The notes under the pieces are model-generated. The model saw only the letters and a list, made by a program, of their open reading frames with translations, did no database searches and had not been told where the DNA came from. Both the position numbers and the translations under genes were made by a program. Source: Gnetum montanum (taxonomy: Eukaryota > Streptophyta > Gnetopsida > Gnetales > Gnetaceae). From it: 64,000 bases of DNA. The stretch lies in contig MNCI01028403.1 of the NCBI GenBank assembly GCA_015680685.1, positions 794,295-858,294 on the forward strand, in the 5' to 3' direction. Shown in pieces: positions 10,546 through 21,889 of this stretch; the stretch's first letter is position 1; the number at the start of each line of letters is the position of its first letter.

Positions 10546-11290
10546 TCCATGTAGTAGCTAGTATGTCCAATGAATGATTGAATATCTTTGACAGTTTTTG
10601 GTTGATGGGTAATTCTTTGGATAATTTTGATTTTCTTGGGATCTACCTCTATCCCTATGTGTGAGATTTTGTGCCATAGTACTATGCCTTCTTGGACTAT
10701 CAAATGGATTTTATACCAATTGAGCCTCAAATTGGTTTATACACATCTTTTTAACACTTGCTCCAACCGGTCCAAGGCTTGATCAAAGTTTTCTCCATAA
10801 GTGGAGAAGTCGTCCATAAAGACTTCCATGCCATTCCCTATTTGTTGTTGGAATATGCTTAGAACTAGTCATTAAAATGTTGCAAGGGCATTGCACAAGA
10901 CAAACGACATCTATTTGTATGTGAACATTCTCCAAGGACTAGTGAATGTTGTCTTGGCTTGGTCTTCTAGGGCTATTTGTATTTGTATTTGGTCTTCAGA
11001 AAATTGTAATAGTGATGCCCTGCGATGATTTCTTAGACTTGGTTGAAAAATAACATTGGAAAGTGATCTTTGAATGTTGCCATATTTAGTAGCCTGAAAT
11101 CTATGGATACCCTCCATTTGCCTCTCTTTTTAGGTACAATAACTAAGGGGCTAACCCATTCACTATCAGCAATGGGGTATATGAACCTAGCCTTGAGAAG
11201 TTGTTCAATTTCTTTCTTAACTACTTGCTTCAGCTTAGGGTTCAATCACCTCTACAGTTGTCTTCGAGGCTTCATGGAGGGGTTAATATA
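10546..11290 (-). pseudogene. Reverse transcriptase of copy B
   Basis: Catalyses cDNA synthesis. In order on the minus strand: KARFIYPIADSEWVSPLVIV and GKWRVSIDFRLLNMATFKDHFP (11033-11245), then the palm with an intact catalytic FMDDFSTYG at about 10806-10830, then the connection GHKISHIGIEVDPKKIKIIQ and FIGHTSYY (10536-10730). Frameshifts separate these blocks. The order and spelling match Athila-type RT. RNase H should follow but is deleted. Confidence 0.85.
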
Positions 11291-11790
11291 AATTCTATGT
11301 TGGCATATCATAGGATCTATTTCAGTTAATTTGGGATATGAACAAGTGAAGGCTTCTGACCATTTATTTATTTCCTTTAGCAGTTCTTCTTTCTATTAAG
11401 GAGAAAGCTTAGCATTGATAATTACCAATTTTCTATTTTTAAGGAACATGTATTCCATACCGATGGGCAATGGTTTTAGCTCGAGGTGCTCTTGCTTAAA
11501 TTTCTCAGGGATTTCCAACTTTTCCGAATTGACATTTCCAAGGTTAAGACTTGGAAGTTGGTGGTGGACTTGCTCTAATGCATCTATGCTATCGATGTAA
11601 GCACAAGTCAAACCCTCAGTTGGTTCCATGCATATGACTGAACTACTTTCTTGATCAGCTATCAGACACTAGGTGTCTTCCTATCATGTGGCTGTTGCAT
11701 ACAAGAATCTTTGTATGTTAATCACTTGTGAATACTAATTACATGCAAGCAATGGTAAACTTTGCAGAAACCATGACCTTTGCACATAAC
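11291..11790 (-). pseudogene. PR-RT linker of copy B
   Basis: Decayed coding sequence with an open piece at 11629-11396 (MEPTEGLTCAYIDSIDALEQ and FLKNRKLVIINAKLSP). The same block is found in H (28230-28450) and I (62220-62450). In A and D it is fused directly to the 3' noncoding region. Confidence 0.65.
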
Positions 11791-11799
11791 TACATCCTT

Positions 11800-12310
11800 T
11801 GTCACTATATGCGATGCACAGAAATTTCTTCTTCTCGATCTTTTTGAATGTATTTTCCTTTCATATTTCTAGGGAAAGATCATGGATTCCTCGGTGTGTG
11901 TCGATGGTACTTAGCCATGCTCTTCCCATTATGATTGGAAAGTCCACCTTATTGTTGTTTACCTGAATCACTAGGAAGTTAGCTGGGTACGACCATCCAT
12001 GAAAAATGATAATTATGTCTTCCACCAATCTTAATGAAACAGTGATGGATTGGTCAGCCAACTCAAGATAGATGTTGCTCTTTTTCAATAGAGGCAGGTT
12101 GCAGGCCTTGTACATTTCTTGAGAAATCAAGTTGATACCAAAGTTTGAATCCAAAAGAGCCTTGCATGATGCATTTCTAGCAATTTGTAACTATATTAGA
12201 GGACTCCCAAGATTAGAGAATTTTCTGGGAAGGTGGCAAGCTTTGATCCAATCAATGACGACATGTGTTAGCATGACCATATGCATTGAGTGTGATGATT
12301 TGGTTGAAGG
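11800..12310 (-). pseudogene. Protease region of copy B
   Basis: Open 97 codons at 12154-11861: MDSNFGINLISQEMYKACNL, then SNIYLELADQSITVSLRLVE and VDFPIIMGRAWLSTID. The active-site triad is changed from Asp-Ser-Gly to Asp-Ser-Asn, so it would be inactive. Confidence 0.75.
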
Positions 12311-12319
12311 AGGCTCCAA

Positions 12320-14651
12320 ATTTTTTATTGATACTAAGGCATCTAAGGAATTAGCTGGTTGTGATTGTAAGTGCTTGGTTGGACTATTGGTGAAAGAGAT
12401 GTAGGTAGATGAGAAGGATGATATGCTTGCAAAATATTTCCTCTAGAAGAGGGAGTCCCATAATACTTGTGGGCTTGGTAGTGAGGTTGAGGAGTAACAT
12501 GACCAGTAGAGTCATGTGGAGAGATTGGCTATTGCATGTAATATCCATACAGGTCAGGTTGCCGATAAGGATACTGTTGCCTTGGTGGTGGCATTCGACA
12601 TGATTGTGGGTGCTACCACTATTGATATTGCTCAATTGGTTGTGGTGGAGTTCCACTGGGATAATATGTTAAGGGTTAGTGGAACTGCCTTGGGTTACCT
12701 TGAGGATAAGGTAACCTTTGGGATTCTTTCCTTTTGTTTAATCATGGATTAAGTGCATACACCCCAAACTCCTATAGATGTGAGATTACAGGGCAACATC
12801 CCTTAGGATGTTCATATTGGCATATCTTACATCCACTATCATTATTTATTTCTAAATCCAAAACCTCTTTAATGATGGCAACTTTGCCCTTACCCTTTCT
12901 ACGTGCATGTTTAGCCTCTTTCTTTTTTCTCTTCTCACTACCTTGCTCTCTAGACTCCTCTACTATTTTAAGAATAGTTTGAATCTATTGTCTATGGAAT
13001 CCCACATTTGGTCTACCTTTGCCAAAACTTCTGATGTCATATTTTGGATAGGCAAAGTTTTCCTATTCACCATCTCTTCGACTAGTGACTCTTCTTCATC
13101 CTCACAAAATCTTACTCCCCTCTTCTAAAGGGAAGGATCTCAGTTATACTCTTCCACACTTTCTCTCTTCTATAGCTCACCTTCTTCCTTATCAACTTTC
13201 TCCAATAGTGTTTGAATTCGATGGGACCTAAGCTCGGATAGTCTCCCTTGGGCATAAGATTCTCATTTCATACCTAAGCCCATCCACGAGATGGCATAGT
13301 TGATCCCTTTGCGAATAACCATGGCCAGGAACAATGTAACAGTGCATAGTATCAGCCCATGGTAGCATCCAAGGGTTCATGTCCTCCTTGTTTCCAGCCT
13401 TGGATTTGCTTTTGCAGGTTAGACACTCAAGAGTACGTTTGGTACTTGTCATTAAATAGTTCTTACATAGTACTCCACCTACGAATGGATTCTGGTTCTA
13501 AAGACCGGTACCATTTTTTTGCTTCTTTAACTAATGTCTATAGGAACAACTTAAGTTTTTTTCCATTTTTTATCTATATTCTATAAGACACATGCATCAT
13601 GGAATGCTTGTAAATGATTTTGAGGATCAGCGTTGTATTCCCCTTCAAATCGTGGGATGTTGTTCATATCTAATCTCTTGATCCTACTATCTTTCTGAGG
13701 CATTGTTGGAATTCTAATAGCCTCAGTTATGTCTAGCATACTTCAAGTAGCAAGTAGGGGTTCATTATGATCATCTTGTCCATGGTGTCTATGATGCCTA
13801 CATTGTTCCCTACTCTTCCTTCTTCTATGTCATGACTCTCTAAACTGCCCTCATCCCCTTTCCTGGCTATTTCATCTATGACTTTCACTTTGCCTGACTT
13901 TATTCCCATGATCTTTTTCTTTATGACCATGTCTGTATATTGAAGGAAAGGGTGAAGGAGATGAAAAAGGTGAAGAAGAAGGAGAACCATCACCATGATG
14001 GTGTCTGCTACCTTCTCTTCTACGGTCTTAGCCCCGATTGCGATTGCAATCAGAATGTCCACCTTTATCATGAGTTTGTGTCCCTTTCTTGGACCCTTTG
14101 TGCTCATGGGTATCAGAACCTGGGTTATGAATATTGGAATGAAGGTTCTAATACATAACCCCTTGGCCAAAGTCAAAGGGAGGAACATCATTATGTGGGC
14201 GACTACCTGAGGTAGGTCCACCACCCTCATTTTCTCTTAAGACATGTCGATCATCCTAGGACCACTTACCCTTCAAAAAGTTATGATGTCTCTCCTATTG
14301 CAGGTTCCTTTGATGTTGTGCCTCCATGGTACTGTATTCTCTCAATTCATGGTCTTCTGCAATGTATTTTGTATGTAAGTGTGGCATGCCAATTCATGTG
14401 AGAGCATGAAGATGCATGTTTGGGACTGAACAATCGAGAGGCAACACTATGATACCCTCTAAGTCTCGCGAACGCAATTGTTCATCTTCATGGAGGATAA
14501 AGGTAAAGTCTAGTATATACTCATTAGGATGAATACATACCACTTGAACCTTTTGAGAGATTGGTGGATCAATGTCATATATATTACACTGCCGATTGTT
14601 TCCTGTTTCAGACCTAGGTGGTGAGGCAATTTCATATGAAGAAGGAGACAT
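12320..14651 (-). pseudogene. Gag of copy B
   Basis: The start at 14651 gives MSPSSYEIASPPRSETGNNR, with an open N-terminal 85 codons including EYILDFTFILHEDEQL. The Gag domain is readable in pieces around 13230-13700 (for example GHGYSQRDQLCHLVDGLRYE). At 12791-12832 lies the best-preserved zinc knuckle in the window, CKICQYEHPKGCC (CX2CX3HX4C), one residue shorter than the usual CX2CX4HX4C. Multiple frameshifts break the rest. A Pro/Tyr/Gln-rich C-terminal tail lies at 12384-12656. Confidence 0.8.
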
Positions 14652-14768
14652 ACTTGTCTATTTAGTGTGCAATATATTCTTTTTTATTATTTTCTCAACC
14701 AACCCTAAGGGTTCATTCCAATGATGTGAATGATTTCCTAAGTTCTAATTAGCACACAAACAACTAAG

Positions 14769-14786
14769 TCCCTAGCAACGATGCCA
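14769..14786 (-). promoter_or_regulatory. Primer binding site of copy B (tRNA-Asp)
   Basis: The minus strand reads TGGCATCGTTGCTAGGGA, one base from the LTR. It is a slightly decayed tRNA-Asp match. Confidence 0.75.
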
Positions 14787-14787
14787 A

Positions 14788-15754
14788 TGATGAGCAGCAA
14801 GGTACCCCTACACTCAACGATACGAATACGAGCGTTTCATGCACGATCTAGTCGAATTCCAAGGACTAAGTGCTTATGCACCCTCATGGAAGGATGGGTT
14901 GGTTGATCGTTGTCTTCCCAAACTTAATTGTATGTCATGAGTGTATGGTTAAGTAAGTTTGAGGCATATGATTTTTATAGCTTTTATATTTTTATGTCCT
15001 GCTACTAATAAGGGAGGAGAGAGATAAGTAAGTGACTAATTTAACTTAACTACTGATTAATTAGGCTTTAACTAATTCTAACACTAGTATCCGTCTCACT
15101 TGCTGTACGCATCTTAAACTAGTGCAACATTACTGGGATTACGAAATGCTAATTATTATTTGATTACCAAGCATTTTATGCATGCTCAAAGTCATCATAC
15201 TAAGTGTAATTTAACGATTTGCTGAATTGATCAAAATAAATTGCTATGCTAATAACAGAAATGTAAAGTGCATAAAATAAAATAAAACAAAATAAATGCA
15301 TAAGAAAATAAAATAAAATAAATGTGCAGGAAAATAAATCTCAAGTACTACAAGGATGAATCAAAGAGCTTGTCTTTATTACCGTACACAAGGTGTGTTC
15401 AAGTACACAATGCATAGACTAAGATCCATTCACAATTTGACCTCCTACTATGGGCACTTGGAAACTACTCTAACTTCCAAATAGACTACAAGAGTTTCAC
15501 TACTTTATTACTACAAGACTTATTTTTTGACTCCTTCTTCTAAATTGCTCCCTATTGTGTGCCTAGGCACTATATTTATAGGCCCAAGAGTAACCTAGGA
15601 ATAACCACTTTAATAACAACCACTCTAATAATAACCACTCTAATAATAACCATTCTAATAATAACCACTCTAATAATTAAAGTAACTGATCTAATAATAA
15701 CCACTCTAATAATTAGAGTAACCACTCCAATTATTAGAGTAACTACTCTCATCA
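14788..15754 (-). repeat. 5' LTR of copy B
   Basis: 967 bp pair of the LTR at 6330-7276. The U3-tip array (about 15600-15754) has more AATAACCACTCT units than its partner. Confidence 0.9.
15571..15580 (-). promoter_or_regulatory. LTR TATA box, copy B 5' LTR
   Basis: The minus strand reads TATAAATATA, in the LTR that would drive the genomic transcript. Confidence 0.6.
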
Positions 15755-15759
15755 ACAAG

Positions 15760-17681
15760 GTTATAATTTTTTTTGGTAAATTTTCTGATGTCAAGCTTAA
15801 CTTGAGAAAATTTCTCTCTTATTTGATCGATGCTCTCTTCTAGCACATTCTTATGTTTCTCTATTTCTATCAACCTTACATTCTCTATAGTAATTCTCTT
15901 ATTTTCTTTTTCCAGTGTAGTTAGGGTTTTGGCATGGGCATATGTTTGGGTATCTACCACTAAAGCATCCCATATTGCCTTCTCTTTTTCCATTTTCATT
16001 TCGGCATACTTGACCATTAATCAATCAATCTATTCATTCTTAAATTAATCTAGTTGGTCAAGTGCAATGTACTATGTAGGGTCTTGCCTTTTTATTCTTG
16101 GTGTCGCTAGTTCCTCCTCTAACCTTTTAACTTCATTTTTAACATGTTCCATTATGGTTTTAGCCATGACTTATTTACCCTTGGTTGAGATTGTAGTCCT
16201 ATCACTTGGGATACTAAAGAGATTTTGCATCACTTATCCTATCTGCAACAGTCTATTCAATATGTCTTCATGCTCTTCTGGGGCGATGGATGTTCTAATT
16301 ATGGTTTCTACATCTCTTAGTCAAGTAATATTAACCGGTGGCACAATGGAAACATTAAAAGATTCTTCTATATGATTAGTGATGACTTTTTCCACTCCTA
16401 CTACATCTTGATGTTGTATTACCACTATTGTGGCTTCTTCTTCTGTTTCCAACATCACTTGAAAGGATGCAACTTTCCCATATATTTGTTGTGTCTACTC
16501 ATCCTTTCTTGCTTGTAATAAGACTTGATAGCTTGTAGGTCTTGTTGATATAGTATGCTTATAAGGATTTTCCCATACTCTATACATTCTTGAGACCTCA
16601 CGGATTCTCCAAATTATTATTTTAGTAGTCTACTATAAATGACTCATTAAGGATCTATAACCATGCTATGTTCGAGAAGCACTTTACGTTGATCTATCAG
16701 TGGTTGGTTTTGATCCACTGGGTCTTACTTATTCCATTTCCATAGCTAGGATGTTTCCTGCTAGTGTAGACCCTATTACTTCCTTAGTGACTACTGGTTT
16801 CTCCACTTGATCTTTGTTTGGTGACACTAGTTTAGACATTTCAACATATGATGCATATTAGGCTTTGTAGTTTACATCATTAGTATAGCCCAACAGTCAT
16901 GGTTGTTGATCTAATCTTCTAATGAGATAAGGAAATGATAGTGTAAATGAGCTATGTTAGCTTGGAATTTCCCCATAAACATGGCACTTCCTCTAGTGGC
17001 ATAGGTGGAAATTTTATTCAGCCTTTTTGTTAGAAAGAGATGGTATGTCCCAATGTTGATGTAAATATTCTTAGTTGTAAAAAATCCATTATATTCTTTC
17101 TCACTTGTTCCATAGGTCCTATGTAGCCATAGTTTCCTTGCCTCTATGCTAGACTTGGTAGATATTTGGACAATGTTGGCTTCAACATTTGGGATATTCG
17201 GTGTCTTGACTATTGGTTCAACTAAGCATGACACTATGATCTCCTATACTTTTAATGTAGCATCATTTTATTTATTCTTCCAAAATTGGCACAATGCTTC
17301 CAAGTACCATTTACCATTACTTGAGATGATGGGTCATAGAGGAAAGTCTTGTAGTTGTTCATGAACTTTAGTAGAAGAAAAATCCATGAATAGTCCAAAA
17401 TTCAATGTCGTTATGATGGTGGACATGACGGAGTTCTTCTAAATGGATTAAAAGCACTCATTTAAAATTGTTAGATATTGTCCTTGCTCAAGAGCAAGTG
17501 GTGCATTAGCTTCTACTTGTGCAGATTACCTTATTGCAGGTGTTGACTAATGAATTTTGTAGGATTGATCCTCTTGCTTCGTAGATGGAGTTAGTTCTCT
17601 AGTTTATCCTCTATCTCTTTCTCATGGTATTTTCTTCCTTGGTTGTGAAGGTCCTTCCACTTCTGGTATCGTAGGAGACAT
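15760..17681 (-). pseudogene. ORF3 of copy G, N-terminal and central part
   Basis: An env-position ORF that I do not recognise. The ATG at 17681-17679 begins MSPTIPEVEGPSQPRKK. An N-terminal region follows with FPL-PIISSNGKWYLEALCQF (one stop within), then an open stretch at 17234-16911 (LVEPIVKTPNIPNVEANIV, KLWLHRTYGTSEKEYNGFF). Farther on, 16017-15706 is an open run rich in Glu, Lys, Ile and Leu (EMKMEKEKAIWDALVVD, TLEKENKRITIENVRLIEIE) with clear coiled-coil character. It continues at 6329-5590 after copy B is removed, giving roughly 790 codons. C carries a homologue at 19600-21880. It lies between PPT-like motifs 2 and 3. Confidence 0.65.
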
Positions 17682-17699
17682 ATGCAATCGTGAATAATT

Positions 17700-19009
17700 T
17701 TAAAATTATCCCATTAACTTAGAGAAATCTCTATGATTCATAACCTTTTCTCAATATCTTGGGTTTGATCAAAATCATTCTTTAATGTCAACTTTAGTTC
17801 TAATTAGTTTTGTAGAGTTACAAACATTTATCTTTTATGACCTATCACAATCATTAATATCTTATTTAAAGTGTGTTTGAATGATTATTTAGAAAGAATC
17901 ATTAGATTTATAAGCCTTTGTTAGGTTAAAATATAATCATTTCTTATTTTTTTTATCCTTATGTTGTTCTTTTAGATGTTAGAAAAAACTATATGCAATT
18001 CATGCATCTATGTGTAGTACTCTACCCCATGACTAAGTTGGTCACTCCGTGAGCAAAAGGAAGTAAGAATGACTCAAATCGAAGTTTTGGTGAGAAAGAT
18101 ATGCCTCTTTAAAGCTTGGAGGTTAGAGAAATAACATGAACTTCCTATGTGTGTAATGAAAGAATGAAAAAAATTTATAATACTTCACACACACACACAC
18201 ATTTCTATTATGGATACATCATAGATATGATAGTGTAGATGTGATATCGTAGGAGCTCAAACATCATATATACAATATCATCGAGAAAATTTTCAAGATT
18301 TTATGTGATTTTTGATATAAAAATTGGATTAAATGGATAGTCTAGAAGATATAAAGATGGTCCAAAGAATTCTTAATGAAAATTTATTCTTAGACTATAA
18401 GAATTTATTATGAAATCATGTAAATGAAAGAGTTTAAACAAATTAAGTCAGTTAAGGTTTGAAGGAGATGGTTGGTCAAAATTGCCAAATGTATAAATGA
18501 ATATGAGTATGTAGGGAAATAAAAATGATTTTATAACTATTTTGGAGGAAACAAATGTGAAATTGGCCATCAAGTATGAAGCACAAGCGTTATACAAGTG
18601 GATTCTCCTCAAAGTAGGCTCTAACCTTTAGTTCCCTTATATAACTACACCTACAAGTGTTTGTAGGTATTCAAGGAGTTGAATGTAAAACATACCTATC
18701 TTTCAAAAATACACATGTTAGTATTCCCCATAAAGAAAATAACACTATATTATACAAAATTGAAATGGTAGTAGTAGGGATTGTAGAAAATGGGACATGA
18801 GGTGTCTTACCATAGGCATAATGAATTCTGTGTGTGATGCATGGATAAAATGATTATTAACCCTTTTGTCCAAGATCCAAACTATGTCCATACCACTTAC
18901 AAGTGGCATCGTATTGTATTATCTCAAAATTAACAACCATAAGACTATCACAATTACACAAAATACTAATGGTTGAAAACGAGATACAAGGAAGCAATTT
19001 ATTAATAAC
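17700..19009 (-). other. 3' noncoding region of copy G, first part
   Basis: AT-rich, no reading frame. It holds PPT-like motif 2 (18022-18037), a short (CA)n run near 18185-18201 and a decayed form of the GAGCCTGCTTTGGGGAGG landmark near 18600-18625. It is interrupted by copy C and resumes at 41087. Confidence 0.55.
18022..18037 (-). promoter_or_regulatory. PPT-like motif 2 of copy G
   Basis: The minus strand reads CTTAGTCATGGGGTAG, about 340 bp before the ORF3 start codon. Confidence 0.45.
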
Positions 19010-19014
19010 ATAGT
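19010..19014. repeat. Target-site duplication of copy C, left copy
   Basis: ATAGT, identical to 41082-41086 on the other side of copy C. It fixes both ends of that insertion. Confidence 0.85.
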
Positions 19015-19560
19015 TGATGAGAAGTCGAGTACCCCTATGCTCAACCATACAAATCATAAAGTGTTCACGTGCAATTTGGTTGAATTTTGTGGACTTTATG
19101 TCTTTTGGTACACTGGCCTCTAGGAAGTGAACTTTGTCCTAATAGTCATTTTTTATCCTCCCAATTACACTTGTGATGCACAAATGTATGGTTAAGTGTA
19201 ATCAAGGCATATGATTTTTATTATTTTGTGTTTTATGCTCCTAGTGCTTTAAAATATAGAAATGAAGTAATTTAATAGCTAATTTAACTAACTAATTAAT
19301 TAATCTCTAGCTAATCCTAACATAAGCATCCAATCCCACTTTCTATACACGTCCTAAACCCACATATCCACTACCGGGATTACCAAGTGGTATGCTATTG
19401 GATGAACCAAGCAATAATACTTCCAGGATTACCAAGTGAATATGTGTTTATGCTAGAAGTAGTCATATTTATGCATTTAATCTATTTAGATTAATTTCTT
19501 AATCAATTGAGAACTAATTTAGATTAATTAGCTACATAATTAACATAGCTAGGTTTATGT
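19015..19560 (-). repeat. 3' LTR of copy C (truncated)
   Basis: About 545 bp matching 40172-40730. The following 350 bp (R and U3 in the 5' copy) and the PPT are missing; the sequence passes straight into ORF3. Confidence 0.8.
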
Positions 19561-19599
19561 ACTAGAGATTAGTGAGCTCCATGTATTCCATCATTTCCT

Positions 19600-21880
19600 C
19601 TATTTGTAATGCCTTTAGGTGAATTTTAGCTTTATTATATTGATCAATCCCATTAATGATGGGTTGCCATAATTCACATCCATGTTGATGTTGCTAGATG
19701 GTCTCATTCACCTTTGCCTTCACCACTTGGATATGTTTCTCATTTACTTCTTTTTGTAGGTCAACTTGGTCTTTCTAGTGATCCTTTACTCTATCAAGTT
19801 TGAGAGCCTTTGATTTCAAGGTGGCTACCTTTGTTGCAGTCTATTGGTGAAGGGCATGGACCTCCTCCATGTAGAGGTTTCTATTATTAGTTATCAATCT
19901 CCTTAACTGTATGTTTTTTTATCTAGTTATTTTTATTATTGATGGATAAAGTTAGTTAATTGTTGTTTTCATAGGTGATGGTTCTCTATGGTTAGTTGCA
20001 CATTCTCTTGGTGGATCATATCCAAGGCCTTTTGAATTTTGTGTTAGGTAGACTTTACCAAGGATTGATAGAACACTACCATCTCTATTGCACTCCCAAT
20101 CCCTTTAAGTCTAGTGTGAAGCTATTTAGGAGCTTCATCTCTTATTAATGTTACTTTGAGAAATGTAGGATCAACAATTTGGCCTCTTAATTTAGCAACT
20201 TCAACAGCCAAGTGTTCATTCAAAATCTTGGCTATTTTGAGTTGCCCTTCCAAGATAATTTTCTTATTCCATTTCTCTAGTAGCTTTGATTGGGTTGTTG
20301 TAATACTATCTGAAAGATCAAAGACATCCAGAGTGTTTGTTTGGTTCCTACTAGTCAGTTTAGTAATTGTTCATGCTATGATATGCTCAATTTTTCACTT
20401 ATGGTCCTTACAGATATCTACAAATCTTTAAGTGTAGTGATGTCTAGTACAAATGCCACAAGTGCATTGAGGATTTTGGAAATTCTATCAACAACCACCT
20501 CTATAACTTTTTCTTACCCATGGTGCTACATCACTAGTTCTATTTCCCCTTTACCTTTCTCTAAGCACACCAAGAAGGTCACGGTGTTCCCGAAAATCTT
20601 TAAGAGTGGTTATTATTTTACGAGAGATACCATTATCTCTCTGGTGCTAGGATTCAACCTCATGGACAACTACATTCATTGGGCTAAGAAAATGTATTCA
20701 ACTCCTCACATTAGGTTGACTATTTAGGACACCTCATTTAGGTGACTCATCACTTTCCAGTACACAAATGGATCTCCACCAATCACACCCGGTTGTTACT
20801 CTTGCTTACTTAAGAGCCATTCTTGGTACTTGTGAAACTATTGGAATGTTGTAATGATATCCAAAACAATTATTTGTGTGGTAGGTGAAGGTGGTGACTA
20901 CTGCTACTCTTCTTGAATAGTTGTTGCAAGCATTTTATCCTTTATCATCTCTATCCTATTAGTAGTTGGAAAGCATTAGACAACATAATTTGTATAGCAG
21001 ATTATCCATCCCCTTCAATAAATTTTTCTGATGAGGCATGGAAATAGGAGTTTCCTCTTTTCATGTTCATTATCCTTAAATTACTTTTCTATCTCTAGAT
21101 ATTTTAGCTATGAAAGATTAACAAGGAATCTCCAACTTATAGAAGCACACACACAGGAAGAAAAAGTAATGATCTTGGTGAGCCTCATTGTGGGATTTAG
21201 GTTAAAAGCTACAATCTTGTAGTGGATTCTTTCTATCAATGTGAGTGTTCCATACTTGTGGTTGATGCCATATCAGCACTAAATCCATTTCTTTTTGATG
21301 TTCGGATCTTCCTACATTGGAATCTCAACAAGATTCATCCTAATTTCTAGCAAAGAAAATGCTTTAGCAATGGCTTGTATTGAGTAGGACACTGAGATGT
21401 CCTTGATTTTGATAATTGAACTAGCCTACCTATTATTTGAAAATAAGAATGTTTCTTCCATGTACCACTACTTGCTAGAAGTGATAATTGGCCCCATTGG
21501 AAAGGTATTTAGTTGGTCTTGTACATCTTTAGATGCTTGCTCCAGAAAAGAGACAAGTTTAACTGATGAAGCATTGTTTTTTGGACCTCCCTTGACATGA
21601 TTTAATTCAAGTAGGTTTCTATCAAGCTCACCTCAAGGTTTTCTTACTGACCTAGTGCCTCATCCTAGTGGAAATGTTTTGTTGTTGCTACTAGTTCTAA
21701 AATCTGACAAAATAGATTCCACTTTAGCCTCTTTCCTAAGAGGTCCTATAGCATGGGTTGCAACTGGTTCTTTTTGGGTATGTTCTTGGCCATTTCTCCC
21801 TTGGTTGAGATGGTCCTTCTTCCTACATGTGTTTTTCTTTCAATGCCATCTAGGATCACAACACATCTATGGATTAGTAG
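19600..21880 (-). pseudogene. ORF3 of copy C (coiled-coil, env position)
   Basis: Homologous to ORF3 of copy G along its length. N-terminal EEGPSQPREK at about 21797-21826 matches VEGPSQPRKK in G. VQDQLNTFPMGPIITSSK (about 21480-21540) matches VHEQLQDFPL-PIISSNGK. Central coiled coil includes SKLLEKWNKKIILEGQLKIA and LAVEVAKLRGQIVDPTFL (20156-20300). C-terminal MEEVHALH lies near 19870. Many stops and frameshifts are present, and about 470 bp of the C-terminus are deleted with the U3 side of the LTR. The function is unknown. No clear signal peptide or transmembrane helix is seen. Confidence 0.6.
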
Positions 21881-21889
21881 ATATAATGT

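Larger units (their letters stand above)
6330..15754 (-). mobile_element. Copy B: nearly complete Athila-like element lacking RNase H
   Basis: 9425 bp with both LTRs (6330-7276 and 14788-15754), tRNA-Asp PBS, gag, PR, RT, IN and PPT in order on the minus strand. Flanks are ATAAG (6325-6329) and ACAAG (15755-15759), a 4-of-5 target duplication. It interrupts ORF3 of copy G. The LTRs differ at roughly one site in eleven over their first 270 bp by hand count, so it is not recent. RNase H is deleted relative to copy C. Confidence 0.9.

Noticed and set aside
10536-10730. Separate small gene with GHKISHIGIEVDPKK
   Set aside because: This is the RT connection region of copy B.
12132-13128. Several plus-strand frames across PR and gag of copy B
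   Set aside because: Shadows of the minus-strand genes, with no independent support.
15559-15843. Open frames rich in Ile/Thr/Val repeats on both strands
   Set aside because: They lie in the palindromic U3 array of copy B's 5' LTR, which has no stops because of its repeat unit.
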